A stretch of 23,447 nucleotides of DNA. Source: Hallerella sp964501065. Lineage in GTDB: Bacteria > Fibrobacterota > Fibrobacteria > Fibrobacterales > Fibrobacteraceae. Location: the NCBI GenBank assembly GCA_964501065.1, contig CAZCRF010000039.1, positions 1 to 23,447 on the forward strand, read 5' to 3'. Shown here in pieces: positions 6,995 through 16,612 of the stretch (positions are counted from its first letter, which is position 1; each line of letters starts with the position of its first letter). The notes beneath the pieces were generated by a model, which was not told the DNA's origin, ran no database searches, and saw nothing but the letters and a program-made list of their open reading frames with translations. The translations under genes and the position numbers were made by a program.

Positions 6995-7000
6995 TATATT
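6995..7000 (+). promoter_or_regulatory. Candidate -10 element for recC
   Basis: TATATT stands 26 bp before the recC ATG, and the same hexamer precedes cmk and the lipoprotein gene. No convincing -35 is seen at the right distance; that position falls inside the hairpin at 6964-6989. Confidence 0.3.
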
Positions 7001-7026
7001 ACAAGACAAGACAAAAAGGTGGAAGC

Positions 7027-10000
7027 ATGGCGTTACATTTAAAGTTTGCATTGAACTTGGATTCCCTGGTGGAAGAAATGATCGAGGAGGTTTTAAAGGC
7101 GTGGCGGTCTCCGTTCGACGCCCCGAAAATTCTCTTTTCGGAATACAAGCTCGAACAGTGGTTCCGTTTGCGCTGGATGGAGGAGAAAGGCGTCCTCGCC
7201 AATTTGAACAAGGCGTCCCTGGACAACTTCCTGTTCGAAATCCTCGGCGGCGGGGAAAAGGACAAATCGGGGAAGATTCAGAAGAAGCTCTCCGTGAACT
7301 TGCTCCGGAACGCGGTCATCGCCTATCTGCAGGAACTCGGCAAGGCGGGGAAGGATGCCGTCGACAAGAAACTCCCGGGGCGCGTCGCCGGGTATCTGTT
7401 CCCGGAGGATTCAAATGGCGAAATCGACGAATCGCGCCTCTTCGACTTGGCGAACAAGATGGCCGCGCTCTTCTTGGAATACGAAATCAGCCGTCCGAGC
7501 CATTTTTGGAAAGACCTCGAGGGAGAGAAACCGGGAATCCTGGACTGTTGGAAACAGGGGAATCTCAAACCGTTCTTCTTGGACGGGAACGGTCGGGAAG
7601 TCGAAAATGAAAAATGGGAACGCGAACTCTATTCCGCCATCTTCCACAACGAGAACGGCGAATCCCTTTTGACCAGGGCCTTTGAAAAGGTGAACCCCGA
7701 CAGCCGTTACCTGACCCTCCCCTTCATGTTCGAAGCGTGCCGGGAGAACGGCGTCCCGAAGTTCCGCTATGCATCCGAGAATCCCGTCTTTATCCTGGGG
7801 CTTTCCGGAATGGGGCAGTTCTACCGGGTCGTGTTGCAGGAATTCGCCAAGTCGCATGAAGTTTACGTGTACCTCCAGAATCCGTGCATGGATTTTTGGG
7901 AAGATGTGGAATTCAAAAAAGCTCCGAGCAAATGGGTCTTGGATGAAGATGCCGAAGAGCCTCTGAAGGCGGATGAGAACGATTTGCTGTTGGCTTGGGG
8001 GCGCGCCGGGCGGGACAGCATCAAGCTCTGGTGCATGGGGAGCGATTACGGATTTTCTTTCCCCGAAAAGGAAGAACTCCTCCGAGAGACTTTTCCCGTC
8101 GATTCCAGGCTGCATCAGGTCCAATGGATGGTGGCGAATCGCAAAAATGAGATTCCCAAGGCGAATAGCAAAAATGAGATTCCCGAAGAAGCCCGGGAGA
8201 AGAAGGACGACGAGAAAGACGAGTCGCTGACCTTGACCGCCGCGCCGAATAGAATCCGCGAAGTCGAAGCGATTCATTCCCGGATTTGCAAGTTGCTGAA
8301 CGGGGGGGCGAATGTCCGCGACATTCTGGTCGTCTCGCCGAATTTGCCCGAATACCGTTCGGCGATTTTCCAAGTCTTCGACCAAAAGGAACGCGGCGAT
8401 GCGGACGGCGTGCGTCTGCCGTTTGTCATCGTCGATTCCGCTGCAAAGAAATCCCTCGTCGGCGAAGCTTTGGAAAATCTCTTCGACATCAAGAGGAGCG
8501 GCGCGGTGAACCGGGTGAACTTCTTTTCGCTGATGCGGAATCCCGTCGTGCAGGCGGCCCGGGGAGTCTCTTCGGAAAAGGTGTCGAATTGGGAAGCTTG
8601 GGTGAGCGGCATGGGCGTTTACCGCGACCATAAAAACCCGAACAACCAAAAGGAAGACTGGCTCTGCGGCGTGAAAAGACTCTTGCTCGCCCGCGTCTCG
8701 GATTCTCCCGTCGGCGAATACGCCCCCTATGCCGACATGAACAGTGCGAACGATTCGGATTTGAACCGCTTTGCGGAAGCGGTCGACTCCTTGGAGGATT
8801 GGATTCGGATGGACAGCCTTGTCGGGGAGGAAAGTTCCTTTTCGAAAATCCGGAACTTCTTGAGCGGCTGGCTTTCGATGCCAAACGCCCCGAAGGAGCT
8901 TTTGGGGGAATCAATCGTTTTCAAGAGCGTGCTTTCGAGCCTCGACGATTTGAAGTACCAGTTTGCCGCCGGTGCGGAAAAGATTTCGTGGGACATGGTT
9001 TCCATGAGCCTGCGGGATTCCGTCGAGACGTCGGCTTACAGCTTCGGGAGCCTTTTCGTCAACGGAATCACTTTCATGAAGTTCGTGCCGAATCGCACTG
9101 TCCCCGTCAAGCATCTTTTCTTCATGGGGGCGAATGCGAAAGACTTCCCCGGGACGAAAAGCTTCGATTCGCTGGACTTGCGAAAATCCGTCCCGCAGTG
9201 GCCCGGAGACGACACGGCGGTACAAAGGAACCGCTACGCCTTCCTTTGCCAGTTGATGAGCACAAGCGAAAGCTTCCACATCAGCTACCAAAACGTTTAC
9301 CTGCCGAAGGACGAGAAGCTTTACCCGTCTTCCGTTGTCGTCGACTTGCAAGGCTTTCTGGAAAAGAGATTCGGAAAATCCTTGGCGGTGCAGGAAATGG
9401 CCATCGACGAAAAACGGAAGTGGGTCGAACTTTTCACGGCGCGCGAAAGGCGGAACAAGAAGACCTTGGCCCTGTTCGGCCAGGAGAAGACCGCGAAAGT
9501 TCCGGAAAAGGCCGTCGCTACCCCAAAGTCCGCCGATGCGAAGAAGTTGCCGTCCCGCGTGAACGTCTACAGCATCAAGAAGTTTCTGGAAAATCCGTTC
9601 ACATTCCAGGTGGACAGGGCTTTGCATGTGGAAAACGTGGAGGAGGATCCGGAAAAGGAACTCTTCGAACCGATAGAATTGGACGCTTTGAAAAGTTACC
9701 TGTTGCAGAACGAAATGGTCGCGCAAAATTTGGAAGCGGCGGAAAAGGACGACTCCCTGACTTTCGATGCGCTTTCGAGGAAGGGGCAAATCCCGTCCGG
9801 ACCTTTCGGGAAAAAGGCTTTTGACGATTTGGAGTCGAAGGCGAAAGAATTTGCGGAAAAAATCCGGAGTCACTTCCATAATGCGGTTTTTTGCACGAGG
9901 AATCTGGAAGTGGAAATTCCGCAGACAGGCGCATCCTTGAATTGGACTCTTTCGGGGACTGTGCGGCTTTGCGCGAAATCCGACGACAAGATTCTTTTGG

Positions 10001-10503
10001 TGGATGTAAAAAAATCCGCAGAACCCAAAGCATTCATTTCGAATTATGTCGCCGCATTGGGACTTCTCGCATCGGGCGAATCAAACGCCTGCACGGTGGC
10101 CGTGTTCGGTGCCGACAAGGATGAACCGATGACAGTGGATATTTCCCTTTCGAAAGAAAAGGCTCGGGAACGCTTGAACGCCATATACGGCGAAATGTTC
10201 GTGAAGAACTTCCGGAAGCTCGTACCGTTTTCCCTCCTTTACGGAAAGACCGTTTCTTCCTATGCCGAACTCATCAAAGAATCCAAAGATAAAGACATAA
10301 AGTATTTTGCCGCCAAGGACTTGCTCGATTGTCGCCGGGAAAGTGTCGGCGGCTACTCGACAAAAGGCGCCAAGAAGGGCGAGCTGTGGGGAGAATGGGA
10401 AAAGGCGAAAGCATCGATGAAATCCCTGATGCCGGAAATCATCTCATTCGCGGAAACTCAGAAAGAACAGAAATCTTCCGGAAACAAGAAAGGGGGCAAA
10501 TGA
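7027..10503 (+). CDS. recC: Exodeoxyribonuclease V subunit gamma (RecC)
   Basis: RecC is the inactive-helicase subunit of RecBCD. It splits the duplex ahead of the motors and, in E. coli, recognises Chi. At 1158 residues it is close to E. coli RecC (1122). The N-terminus (a KILFSEYKLEQWFRLRWMEE-type segment, then LANLN and FLFEIL) matches the RecC start pattern. No intact Walker A motif is present, as expected. Residues about 979-997 (VRLCAKSDDKILLVDVKKS) fit the nuclease-like C-terminal fold that is degenerate in RecC. AAGGTGG at 7016-7022 precedes the ATG by 4 nt. A 27-bp tandem duplication lies inside (8134-8187). The stop TGA overlaps the recB ATG. The assignment rests on weak family motifs plus strong operon context with recB and recD. 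Confidence 0.88.
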   Translation: MALHLKFALNLDSLVEEMIEEVLKAWRSPFDAPKILFSEYKLEQWFRLRWMEEKGVLANLNKASLDNFLFEILGGGEKDKSGKIQKKLSVNLLRNAVIAYLQELGKAGKDAVDKKLPGRVAGYLFPEDSNGEIDESRLFDLANKMAALFLEYEISRPSHFWKDLEGEKPGILDCWKQGNLKPFFLDGNGREVENEKWERELYSAIFHNENGESLLTRAFEKVNPDSRYLTLPFMFEACRENGVPKFRYASENPVFILGLSGMGQFYRVVLQEFAKSHEVYVYLQNPCMDFWEDVEFKKAPSKWVLDEDAEEPLKADENDLLLAWGRAGRDSIKLWCMGSDYGFSFPEKEELLRETFPVDSRLHQVQWMVANRKNEIPKANSKNEIPEEAREKKDDEKDESLTLTAAPNRIREVEAIHSRICKLLNGGANVRDILVVSPNLPEYRSAIFQVFDQKERGDADGVRLPFVIVDSAAKKSLVGEALENLFDIKRSGAVNRVNFFSLMRNPVVQAARGVSSEKVSNWEAWVSGMGVYRDHKNPNNQKEDWLCGVKRLLLARVSDSPVGEYAPYADMNSANDSDLNRFAEAVDSLEDWIRMDSLVGEESSFSKIRNFLSGWLSMPNAPKELLGESIVFKSVLSSLDDLKYQFAAGAEKISWDMVSMSLRDSVETSAYSFGSLFVNGITFMKFVPNRTVPVKHLFFMGANAKDFPGTKSFDSLDLRKSVPQWPGDDTAVQRNRYAFLCQLMSTSESFHISYQNVYLPKDEKLYPSSVVVDLQGFLEKRFGKSLAVQEMAIDEKRKWVELFTARERRNKKTLALFGQEKTAKVPEKAVATPKSADAKKLPSRVNVYSIKKFLENPFTFQVDRALHVENVEEDPEKELFEPIELDALKSYLLQNEMVAQNLEAAEKDDSLTFDALSRKGQIPSGPFGKKAFDDLESKAKEFAEKIRSHFHNAVFCTRNLEVEIPQTGASLNWTLSGTVRLCAKSDDKILLVDVKKSAEPKAFISNYVAALGLLASGESNACTVAVFGADKDEPMTVDISLSKEKARERLNAIYGEMFVKNFRKLVPFSLLYGKTVSSYAELIKESKDKDIKYFAAKDLLDCRRESVGGYSTKGAKKGELWGEWEKAKASMKSLMPEIISFAETQKEQKSSGNKKGGK
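8134..8187 (+). repeat. 27-bp tandem duplication inside recC
   Basis: Two 27-bp units (8134-8160 and 8161-8187) differ at a few bases and encode ANRKNEIPK and ANSKNEIPE. The frame is preserved. The surrounding stretch is charged and Lys/Glu-rich, which suggests a flexible linker between RecC domains. Confidence 0.9.
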
Positions 10504-13500
10504 TGGCATTCGACATCGACAAGTTCAACGTGGGAAAAAATTACTGCATCGAAGCTTCTGCGGGGACCGGGAAGACGTTCACGATTCGGAAAATCGTCGC
10601 GGAACTGGTCAAGCGGGGAATTCCCGTTGGCAAGATTCTGCTCGTGACTTACACGGAAAAGGCCGCCGGGGAACTGCGCGACAGGATTCAAGCCGAACTG
10701 AAGGAACTGGCGGCGACACAGCTCTCTCCCGAAGAACTGAAAAACGTGAAGAAATCCTTGGCGGAACTCGACAATGCGACCATCGGGACAATCCATTCCT
10801 TTTGCCAAAAGACTCTCCACGACTTCGCCTACGAAGCCGACGTGCCGTTCGCCCTTTCCATGGCGGGGGACGAAGTCGCCGAAAATGTTGTCCGCAAGAA
10901 GATTCGCGACGAATGGGCGGAAGAAATCGTCTCGCAGGAATTGAATGCGAAAAATCTTCAAAAATGGATGACGAATTCCGTGAAAAGCATTGGCGAAGGA
11001 ATGGAAAACGATGCTTTTCTCCGGAATTTGGAAGCTTTGCAAAAATTCGCCGGGGAAAGCTATTTGGCGCTTCCCCAAAAAAATGGAAAGACTCCGACGA
11101 CGTATCGAGTCGGCGATTTGATTTCTGCAATCCGGGAAAAATCCTTTTCCAAGACAAGGAACGGTTCCGTACTTTCTGGCTCCGTGGAAAATCCCGAACT
11201 ACAGGAATTGCTGGAATATTTTATCGACAAGGGTTATGCCGAAAAATGCAAGGAAGACCTTCCGTCGAAGGAATACCTCCTTTCGCATCTGCCGGAAACC
11301 CGCGAAGCTTTCCAAAGGCAAAAAAGGGAGAACAAGCTGCAATCCTTTGACGATATGATCCAGCAGGTGCGCGATGCCGTCATTTCCCGGGACGGCTCGG
11401 AAACGCCTCTCTGCCAAAAGCTCCGCGAAACGTACCTGTATGCGATTGTCGATGAGTTCCAGGACACGAACCAGGCGCAGTGGGATATTTTCAAGACGGT
11501 CTTCTTGGACAGCCCGAAAAACCACATCGTCGTCGTCGGCGACCCGAAACAGTCGATTTACTCTTTCCAAGGGGCGGATTTGAACGTGTATCTTTCCGCC
11601 ATCGATGAAATTTCGAAAAAGGGAAGCAAAGAACGGCTCGGCACGAACTTCCGTTCGACGAACGAGATGGTGGAAGCTTGCAACCGGATTTTTTGCGGCG
11701 ATTATTTCAAAGGCTCTACGGGAGTTTCCGTTGAATTCGAGAATTCCGCCGCTTCGGGAGATATTCTATCGCCGACGTGGAACGGCAAAGAGATTCGCCC
11801 CGTATTTCTTTGCCAGACGGACGGCGAATCGGATGATGCCGAAAGCTTTGCCCGTTATGCGGTGAAAAAAATCGTCGGATTCGTTCAAAAGGACGATTCG
11901 GGGAAAACGGCCCTGCAGTGCTTCGACAAGGACTCGAAGAAGTTCCGAAACTTGAAGCTCTCGGACATCGCCGTGCTCGCGCGGACGCGATCGGAAATGG
12001 AGGAGATGGAATCCGCCATGAGGGATGTGGGAATCCCGTTCGTCCGTTACAAGGACGCGAATCTGTTCAAGGGTCACGAGGCGCACCAGTGGATTGCCTT
12101 GCTGAAGGCTTTGGACGCACCCGACTTTTCGGGAAAGAACCGCAGCCTGCTGAGCGAGGCTCTCGTCTCGGACTTTTTCCGTCTGGATTTCGGCGACGTG
12201 GAAAACGAAAAGTTCGATTTTCCGAACAATCCGGAAATTCAGAAGTTCTCCCGTTGGCGTGCGATTTTGGAGAAAGGCCGTTATGCGGAACTTTTGGAAA
12301 GCATCTACGCAGAGACTCAAATCGACGAATACCTTTGCGATTCCTCCAAGCTCCAGTCTTTTGCCAAGATCAAGCAAATCGGCAATTACATCTTTGATTA
12401 TCTGTACGAAAACGGCGTGACCGTGGAAGAAGTCGTCAAGCATTTGGAAGGGCTTTCCCTGGACGCGGAAGAGGCGGACGACGAAGATGGCAACTTGGTG
12501 TCGAAAGGGAGCGACTTCGACACGGTCCAAGTGATGACGATTCACGCTTCGAAGGGACTGCAATTCCCCGTGGTGATTTCCGCCGCGGGATTCAAAGGCT
12601 GGAATAATAAAGCGGAACCGCCTTACATTTATCGGGATGGCAAGCGAAAAATTTTCGGATTGACCAAGGAAGCCAAGGAAAATCGTCAAAAAGAAGAACT
12701 CGAAGAATGGCGTCGTCTGTTCTACGTGAATTTCACGCGTGCCGAATCCGTCCTGGTGATGCCGTATTACACGAAAACGTGGGAAAAAACTAAAGCGTTC
12801 GAGTTCTTGAAAAAAGCCTTGGGCGCGGAAAACGCCGCCTTCCGAGAGCTTGCCGAAGTGGAAAATCTGACGCAAGAAGAGTGGAATGCCGAAGAACTCC
12901 GGAAAAAGATGAGCGGAAATTTGGAAAATCAGTCGGAAGACGACGACAAAGAGACGAACGAGCACATTTTGAGGCTCAACCGGGATATTGACGGGAAGAG
13001 CATCTTCCAACATTCCTATTCCTCGCTCACCGGCAAGCTGGACAAGAACGAGTGCTCTGTCGACGGGGAAAATCGCGATGCGGAAGACGGCGCGGAATCT
13101 ATCCCGTCGCCGTCGAAAGACCCGATTGACGCGAACCCGAAGCGCATCTCGCTTGCGGCATCCGCCGAAGTCTCCGAAAACGTCTACGGCAAGGTGAAGA
13201 ACTTCCCCAAGGGCAGCCTGCTCGGGAACGCGATGCACCAGGTCTTCGAAAAGATGGACTTCGTGGAAATCGGCGGACTCGCCTCTTCGAAAGAGGCTGT
13301 CCAAAATGCGGAGTTCCAAAAACTCATCGGGGAGCAGTTCTTGTCGCAGGCTTTCAACGCGGCGGAACATCCCGATTGGATTTCCCAGATGGCGCACTTC
13401 GCCTGGAACACGATGAACGCGAATTTCCCCGAAATCCACGGGAATCGGGCGACGGGGAACGCCTTTCGCTTGAAGGAACTCCCGGCGGAAAACCGGCTTC

Positions 13501-13928
13501 CGGAAATGGAATTCCACTTGAACGCGGACGTCGGGGCGGCTCTCCGAAATTACTGCAAGGGCTTCATGGACTTGCTCTTCAAGCGCGGCGACTTCTATTC
13601 CATTTTGGATTGGAAATCGGACGTGCTCGAAAGTTACTCTGCGGTCGACGCCATGGAAAAGGTCGATTCCGATTATGCCGTCCAACGCGTGCTGTATTCC
13701 TATTGCCTTGTCCGCTGGCTCCAATCGTTCATGCCGGAAAAGTCCGAAGAACAGATTTTCCGCGAACATTTCGGCGGCGTGTATTACGTTTTTGTCCGCG
13801 GCTGCCGTGCGGGGGAATCTTCCGGGCTATACGCGCAGACCTGGGAGAGCTTCGCCGATTTGGAAAAGGCTTTTGAACAGCTCAAGAAAAATCTCATGAA
13901 TCAGGGAAAAGGGGAGAAGAATGTCTGA
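10503..13928 (+). CDS. recB: Exodeoxyribonuclease V subunit beta (RecB), helicase-nuclease
   Basis: RecB is the 3'-5' helicase and the nuclease of RecBCD. The 1141-residue product has all superfamily-1 helicase signatures: ASAGTGKT (18-25), TYTEKAA (49-55), DEFQDTN (317-323), GDPKQSIY (346-353), MTIHASKG (678-685) and LFYVNFTRA (739-747). The C-terminal nuclease has His912, Asp1023, Asp1036 and Lys1038. From memory, E. coli RecB uses H956, D1067, D1080 and K1082, which gives the same spacing of 111, 13 and 2, so the nuclease should be active. The motif YAVQRVLYSYCL follows. Two ATGs overlap (10500 and 10503); the AGGGGG at 10491-10496 is better spaced for 10503, giving a TGATG junction with recC. 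An upstream extension in frame is unlikely because it lies within recC. The 3' end overlaps recD by 8 bp. Confidence 0.96.
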   Translation: MAFDIDKFNVGKNYCIEASAGTGKTFTIRKIVAELVKRGIPVGKILLVTYTEKAAGELRDRIQAELKELAATQLSPEELKNVKKSLAELDNATIGTIHSFCQKTLHDFAYEADVPFALSMAGDEVAENVVRKKIRDEWAEEIVSQELNAKNLQKWMTNSVKSIGEGMENDAFLRNLEALQKFAGESYLALPQKNGKTPTTYRVGDLISAIREKSFSKTRNGSVLSGSVENPELQELLEYFIDKGYAEKCKEDLPSKEYLLSHLPETREAFQRQKRENKLQSFDDMIQQVRDAVISRDGSETPLCQKLRETYLYAIVDEFQDTNQAQWDIFKTVFLDSPKNHIVVVGDPKQSIYSFQGADLNVYLSAIDEISKKGSKERLGTNFRSTNEMVEACNRIFCGDYFKGSTGVSVEFENSAASGDILSPTWNGKEIRPVFLCQTDGESDDAESFARYAVKKIVGFVQKDDSGKTALQCFDKDSKKFRNLKLSDIAVLARTRSEMEEMESAMRDVGIPFVRYKDANLFKGHEAHQWIALLKALDAPDFSGKNRSLLSEALVSDFFRLDFGDVENEKFDFPNNPEIQKFSRWRAILEKGRYAELLESIYAETQIDEYLCDSSKLQSFAKIKQIGNYIFDYLYENGVTVEEVVKHLEGLSLDAEEADDEDGNLVSKGSDFDTVQVMTIHASKGLQFPVVISAAGFKGWNNKAEPPYIYRDGKRKIFGLTKEAKENRQKEELEEWRRLFYVNFTRAESVLVMPYYTKTWEKTKAFEFLKKALGAENAAFRELAEVENLTQEEWNAEELRKKMSGNLENQSEDDDKETNEHILRLNRDIDGKSIFQHSYSSLTGKLDKNECSVDGENRDAEDGAESIPSPSKDPIDANPKRISLAASAEVSENVYGKVKNFPKGSLLGNAMHQVFEKMDFVEIGGLASSKEAVQNAEFQKLIGEQFLSQAFNAAEHPDWISQMAHFAWNTMNANFPEIHGNRATGNAFRLKELPAENRLPEMEFHLNADVGAALRNYCKGFMDLLFKRGDFYSILDWKSDVLESYSAVDAMEKVDSDYAVQRVLYSYCLVRWLQSFMPEKSEEQIFREHFGGVYYVFVRGCRAGESSGLYAQTWESFADLEKAFEQLKKNLMNQGKGEKNV

Positions 13929-15924
13929 TTTTCAAAAAGAATCCTTGGAGAACTTTTACGAGGCTCTCGCTCAAGTACGCGGAACGCATCCGCTGGACTT
14001 GAAGCTGGTGAAAATGCTTGCCGGGCTACCGGGCGCACAACTTCCGCCGGATGCGCAGAAAGTCCTGCTTGTCCACTTTTCCCTGCTGCGCGACGGCAAT
14101 GTCTGCAGCTCCCTCGATTCGGAGCGTCTGCTGGCGAAGTGGAAAAGGAAGTGGGACGGCCTCTTGGTGCAGGCGCGCAGCTATTCGGCGGAAAATGGCC
14201 TCGACGGAATCCCCGACGCGGAATCTTTCCGGGCTGTTTTTGAAGAGGGCTGCCGGGAACTCTTGGAACGGCTCTCGGGGAACGGGGAAAAGTCTCTCCC
14301 GTTGGAAGTCCGAGAATTCGACGGAAAGCCTTGGCTCTTTGCCGAAAAGTATCGGCAGGCGAGCGTTGAATTGTGCAGCCGGTTTGCAGCGGCGGGAAAC
14401 ACCTCGAAACCGTCGAAGGCCATTTTTGAAACTCTCCGCCGACCCTCCGAAGCCGAAGTGGAACAGTGCAACCGCGAAGTGGAGGGGTGGCTCGCCGAAA
14501 ATTCCCGCATCCGCTTGAAAAGGGCGCAAGTCGAGGCGATTCTTTGCGGCCAGGATTCCAATTTGATTGTCACGGGCGGCCCCGGGACGGGCAAGACGAC
14601 AGTCGTGCAGTTCCTCTTGTGGAAGCTCCTGTTGCAACACCCGGAAATGCGGGAGTGGAACCTTTATTTCGCCGCCCCGAGCGGCAAGGCGGCCAACCGC
14701 TTGAACGAAATCCGGAATCTCGAAGACCTTTCCGAAAAGGTCAAGGCGGAAAATCCGGAAATGGTGCAGGCCTTCCGCCGCGTCGAAGGGAAGACCTTGC
14801 ACCGGCTGCTGAGCTTCAATCCGTCGAAGAACGCATTTTCCTACGATGCGAGGAATCCGCTGCCGGAAAAGTCCATCTTTGTCGTCGACGAAGCGAGCAT
14901 GATAGACATTTGCCTGTTCGCGTCCTTTTTGAAGGCTCTCCCCGAAAAGGACTTTCGGCTTTACATCTTGGGGGACAGGGACCAGCTTCCCTCCGTCGAC
15001 GCGGGGGCGGTTCTCGGCGAACTTCTCGACATCCGCAAGGACGCCGTGGTGGAACTCACCGAATCGAACCGGTTCCCGGACGATTCCCCCGTCGGGCGTT
15101 TTGCAAAATCCATTCAAAAGGAACCTGCGGATTTTGACGCGGCGATCCGGGAATGCGGCGGCGTGAACGCATGGGACGGGACGGGTTTCGACTGCGAAAA
15201 GGATACGGTCCGATTCGTCGAACTGTTTGGCGGTGAGAGAAATTCCCGGGAAATGAAAAGTCGCCTGCGGGAAATTCTCCGAAAATGGGCGGACGCGTTC
15301 TGCAAGGATTTGCCCCCGCTCGCCGGAAAAGTGCACCCGAAAGCGGAAGATGCCGGGGCGGAGAGGGCCGCGAGAGAAAAGCTATGGAACTTGGCGGAAT
15401 CGGCGCGCATCCTTTCTGCGGAAAGGCGCGGAATCCAAGGTGTCGAATCCATCAATCGGGAAATTTGCACCTTGGTTGGTGGAAGTTGGAAGTCCGGGAG
15501 TCGGTCGGCAAGGCTTTTCCCCGGCCAAATCCTGATGTTCACCCGGAATCAGAACCAGTTCAAGCTTTTCAACGGGGATTCCGGTGTCGTCGTCAAGGAT
15601 GAATCCGGGGCGGATTATTTGATGCTCAAATCGGGGGAGGATTTCCCGTGCTACCCGTTGTCGCAGTTTCCGAGCGGCGCCCTTGAAACGGCTTTCGCCA
15701 TCACCGTGCACAAGTCGCAAGGCTCGGGCTACGGCCACATTCTCCTGTTCTTGCCTCGGCAAGGCGGCCACCCGTTGCTGAACCGGCAAATCCTCTATAC
15801 CGGCGTGACCCGGGTGAAGATGGGCGGAAAACTTCCGGGAAGCTTGACTGTCGTATCCTCAGAGGATACACTTTTTGCATCGAAAAGCACCATTACCGAG
15901 AGGGATACGGGCATTTTCTTGTAG
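13921..15924 (+). CDS. recD: Exodeoxyribonuclease V subunit alpha (RecD), 5'-3' helicase
   Basis: RecD is the 5'-3' motor of RecBCD. The 667-residue protein has a RecD-like N-terminal region of about 200 residues, which in E. coli contacts RecB, and then an SF1B helicase core: GGPGTGKTT (219-227), DEAS (323-326), GDRDQLPS (351-358), TVHKSQGS (595-602) and TGVTR (627-631). E. coli RecD has 608 residues, so the length fits. The start ATG lies inside the last codons of recB (ATGTCTGA) after a GGGGAGAAG ribosome binding site, implying coupled translation. Together with recC and recB it gives a complete RecBCD complex rather than the AddAB alternative. Confidence 0.95.
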   Translation: MSDFQKESLENFYEALAQVRGTHPLDLKLVKMLAGLPGAQLPPDAQKVLLVHFSLLRDGNVCSSLDSERLLAKWKRKWDGLLVQARSYSAENGLDGIPDAESFRAVFEEGCRELLERLSGNGEKSLPLEVREFDGKPWLFAEKYRQASVELCSRFAAAGNTSKPSKAIFETLRRPSEAEVEQCNREVEGWLAENSRIRLKRAQVEAILCGQDSNLIVTGGPGTGKTTVVQFLLWKLLLQHPEMREWNLYFAAPSGKAANRLNEIRNLEDLSEKVKAENPEMVQAFRRVEGKTLHRLLSFNPSKNAFSYDARNPLPEKSIFVVDEASMIDICLFASFLKALPEKDFRLYILGDRDQLPSVDAGAVLGELLDIRKDAVVELTESNRFPDDSPVGRFAKSIQKEPADFDAAIRECGGVNAWDGTGFDCEKDTVRFVELFGGERNSREMKSRLREILRKWADAFCKDLPPLAGKVHPKAEDAGAERAAREKLWNLAESARILSAERRGIQGVESINREICTLVGGSWKSGSRSARLFPGQILMFTRNQNQFKLFNGDSGVVVKDESGADYLMLKSGEDFPCYPLSQFPSGALETAFAITVHKSQGSGYGHILLFLPRQGGHPLLNRQILYTGVTRVKMGGKLPGSLTVVSSEDTLFASKSTITERDTGIFL

Positions 15925-15932
15925 AAATAAGT

Positions 15933-15938
15933 TACATT
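15933..15938 (+). promoter_or_regulatory. Candidate -10 element placed for a leaderless transcript
   Basis: TACATT ends 7 bp before the ATG at 15946, so transcription from it would begin at or next to the start codon. No ribosome binding site is visible in the 21 bp after recD, which agrees with leaderless initiation. No clear -35 is seen. Confidence 0.3.
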
Positions 15939-15945
15939 TTTGCCC

Positions 15946-16611
15946 ATGTTTGGTTTTCGCGTCAAAAAGTTCCTCCTGTTGCTGTCGATGGGCTTCGCCA
16001 TTTCCGCCGCCGATTCGACTTCAACGGCCAATCCCCACCCCAAGCAGCACCGCGGCTTTTACAACAGCATGGACTTCGGTTTATCGTACATCGATGCCGA
16101 GACGCGGGAATCCGGTGACGAGGATTACGAAATCAATTCGTTTTCGGGCTTCGGGTTCCCCCTGATGGAATTCCGCTTTGGCGTGGGCGTTGCAAATTTC
16201 ATCACGTTCTACACGCAGTTCAACTTTGCACTCTATCTGGGTTCGGGTGAAGAACGTCGATTTTCTTGTGACGGCGGGGTCTGCGAGGAAAGACTTGATG
16301 ATTCCGAAAATTTACAGGGGCGCACTTATGTCGGTTTTGGAACGTCTCTCTATCCGTTCCGCGACACGAGTTCCGTGCTGAATGGATTTTTCTTCGGAGG
16401 CTCGTCGGGATACAGTTTCGAGTCTTTGGGGGCGATTGCGTCTCTAGACTACGCTTTCACGCTGGAAGTCGGCAAGGAATGGTGGGTCTCTGACGAATAT
16501 TCGATTGGCGTCAGCTTCTCTTACTTCCAAGCGTTCCCTCAATACGATGTCGAGAAATCGGAAAGTCCCATCCGCGGCTTTTACGTCCTGTTCCGGATAA
16601 CGCGAGGCTGA
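15946..16611 (+). CDS. Exported protein of unknown function, paralogue of the next gene
   Basis: I do not recognise this family. The 221-residue product begins with a basic n-region and a hydrophobic stretch (KKFLLLLSMGFAISAA), a signal peptide with a likely cut near residue 22. The mature part alternates polar and hydrophobic residues, is rich in Gly, Phe and Tyr, and ends in aromatic strands (YVLFRITRG), which suggests a small outer-membrane beta-barrel or surface protein. It shares VGKEWWVSDEYSIGVSFSY and the C-terminal LFRITRG with the next gene, so the two arose by duplication. A TTG at 15940 is also in frame; the ATG at 15946 was preferred. No Shine-Dalgarno is seen. The next gene starts 1 bp after its stop. 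The barrel idea is inference only. Confidence 0.75.
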   Translation: MFGFRVKKFLLLLSMGFAISAADSTSTANPHPKQHRGFYNSMDFGLSYIDAETRESGDEDYEINSFSGFGFPLMEFRFGVGVANFITFYTQFNFALYLGSGEERRFSCDGGVCEERLDDSENLQGRTYVGFGTSLYPFRDTSSVLNGFFFGGSSGYSFESLGAIASLDYAFTLEVGKEWWVSDEYSIGVSFSYFQAFPQYDVEKSESPIRGFYVLFRITRG

Positions 16612-16612
16612 G

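Noticed and set aside
11766..13769. A 667-residue open frame opposite recB
   Set aside because: Antisense shadow with no domains; the helicase and nuclease motifs on the plus strand explain this DNA.
4663..15924. A named antiphage system made of the AAA+ ATPase and RecBCD
   Set aside because: RecBCD is a housekeeping complex, a strong hairpin separates it from the AAA+ gene, and no effector gene such as a toxin or methylase is present.
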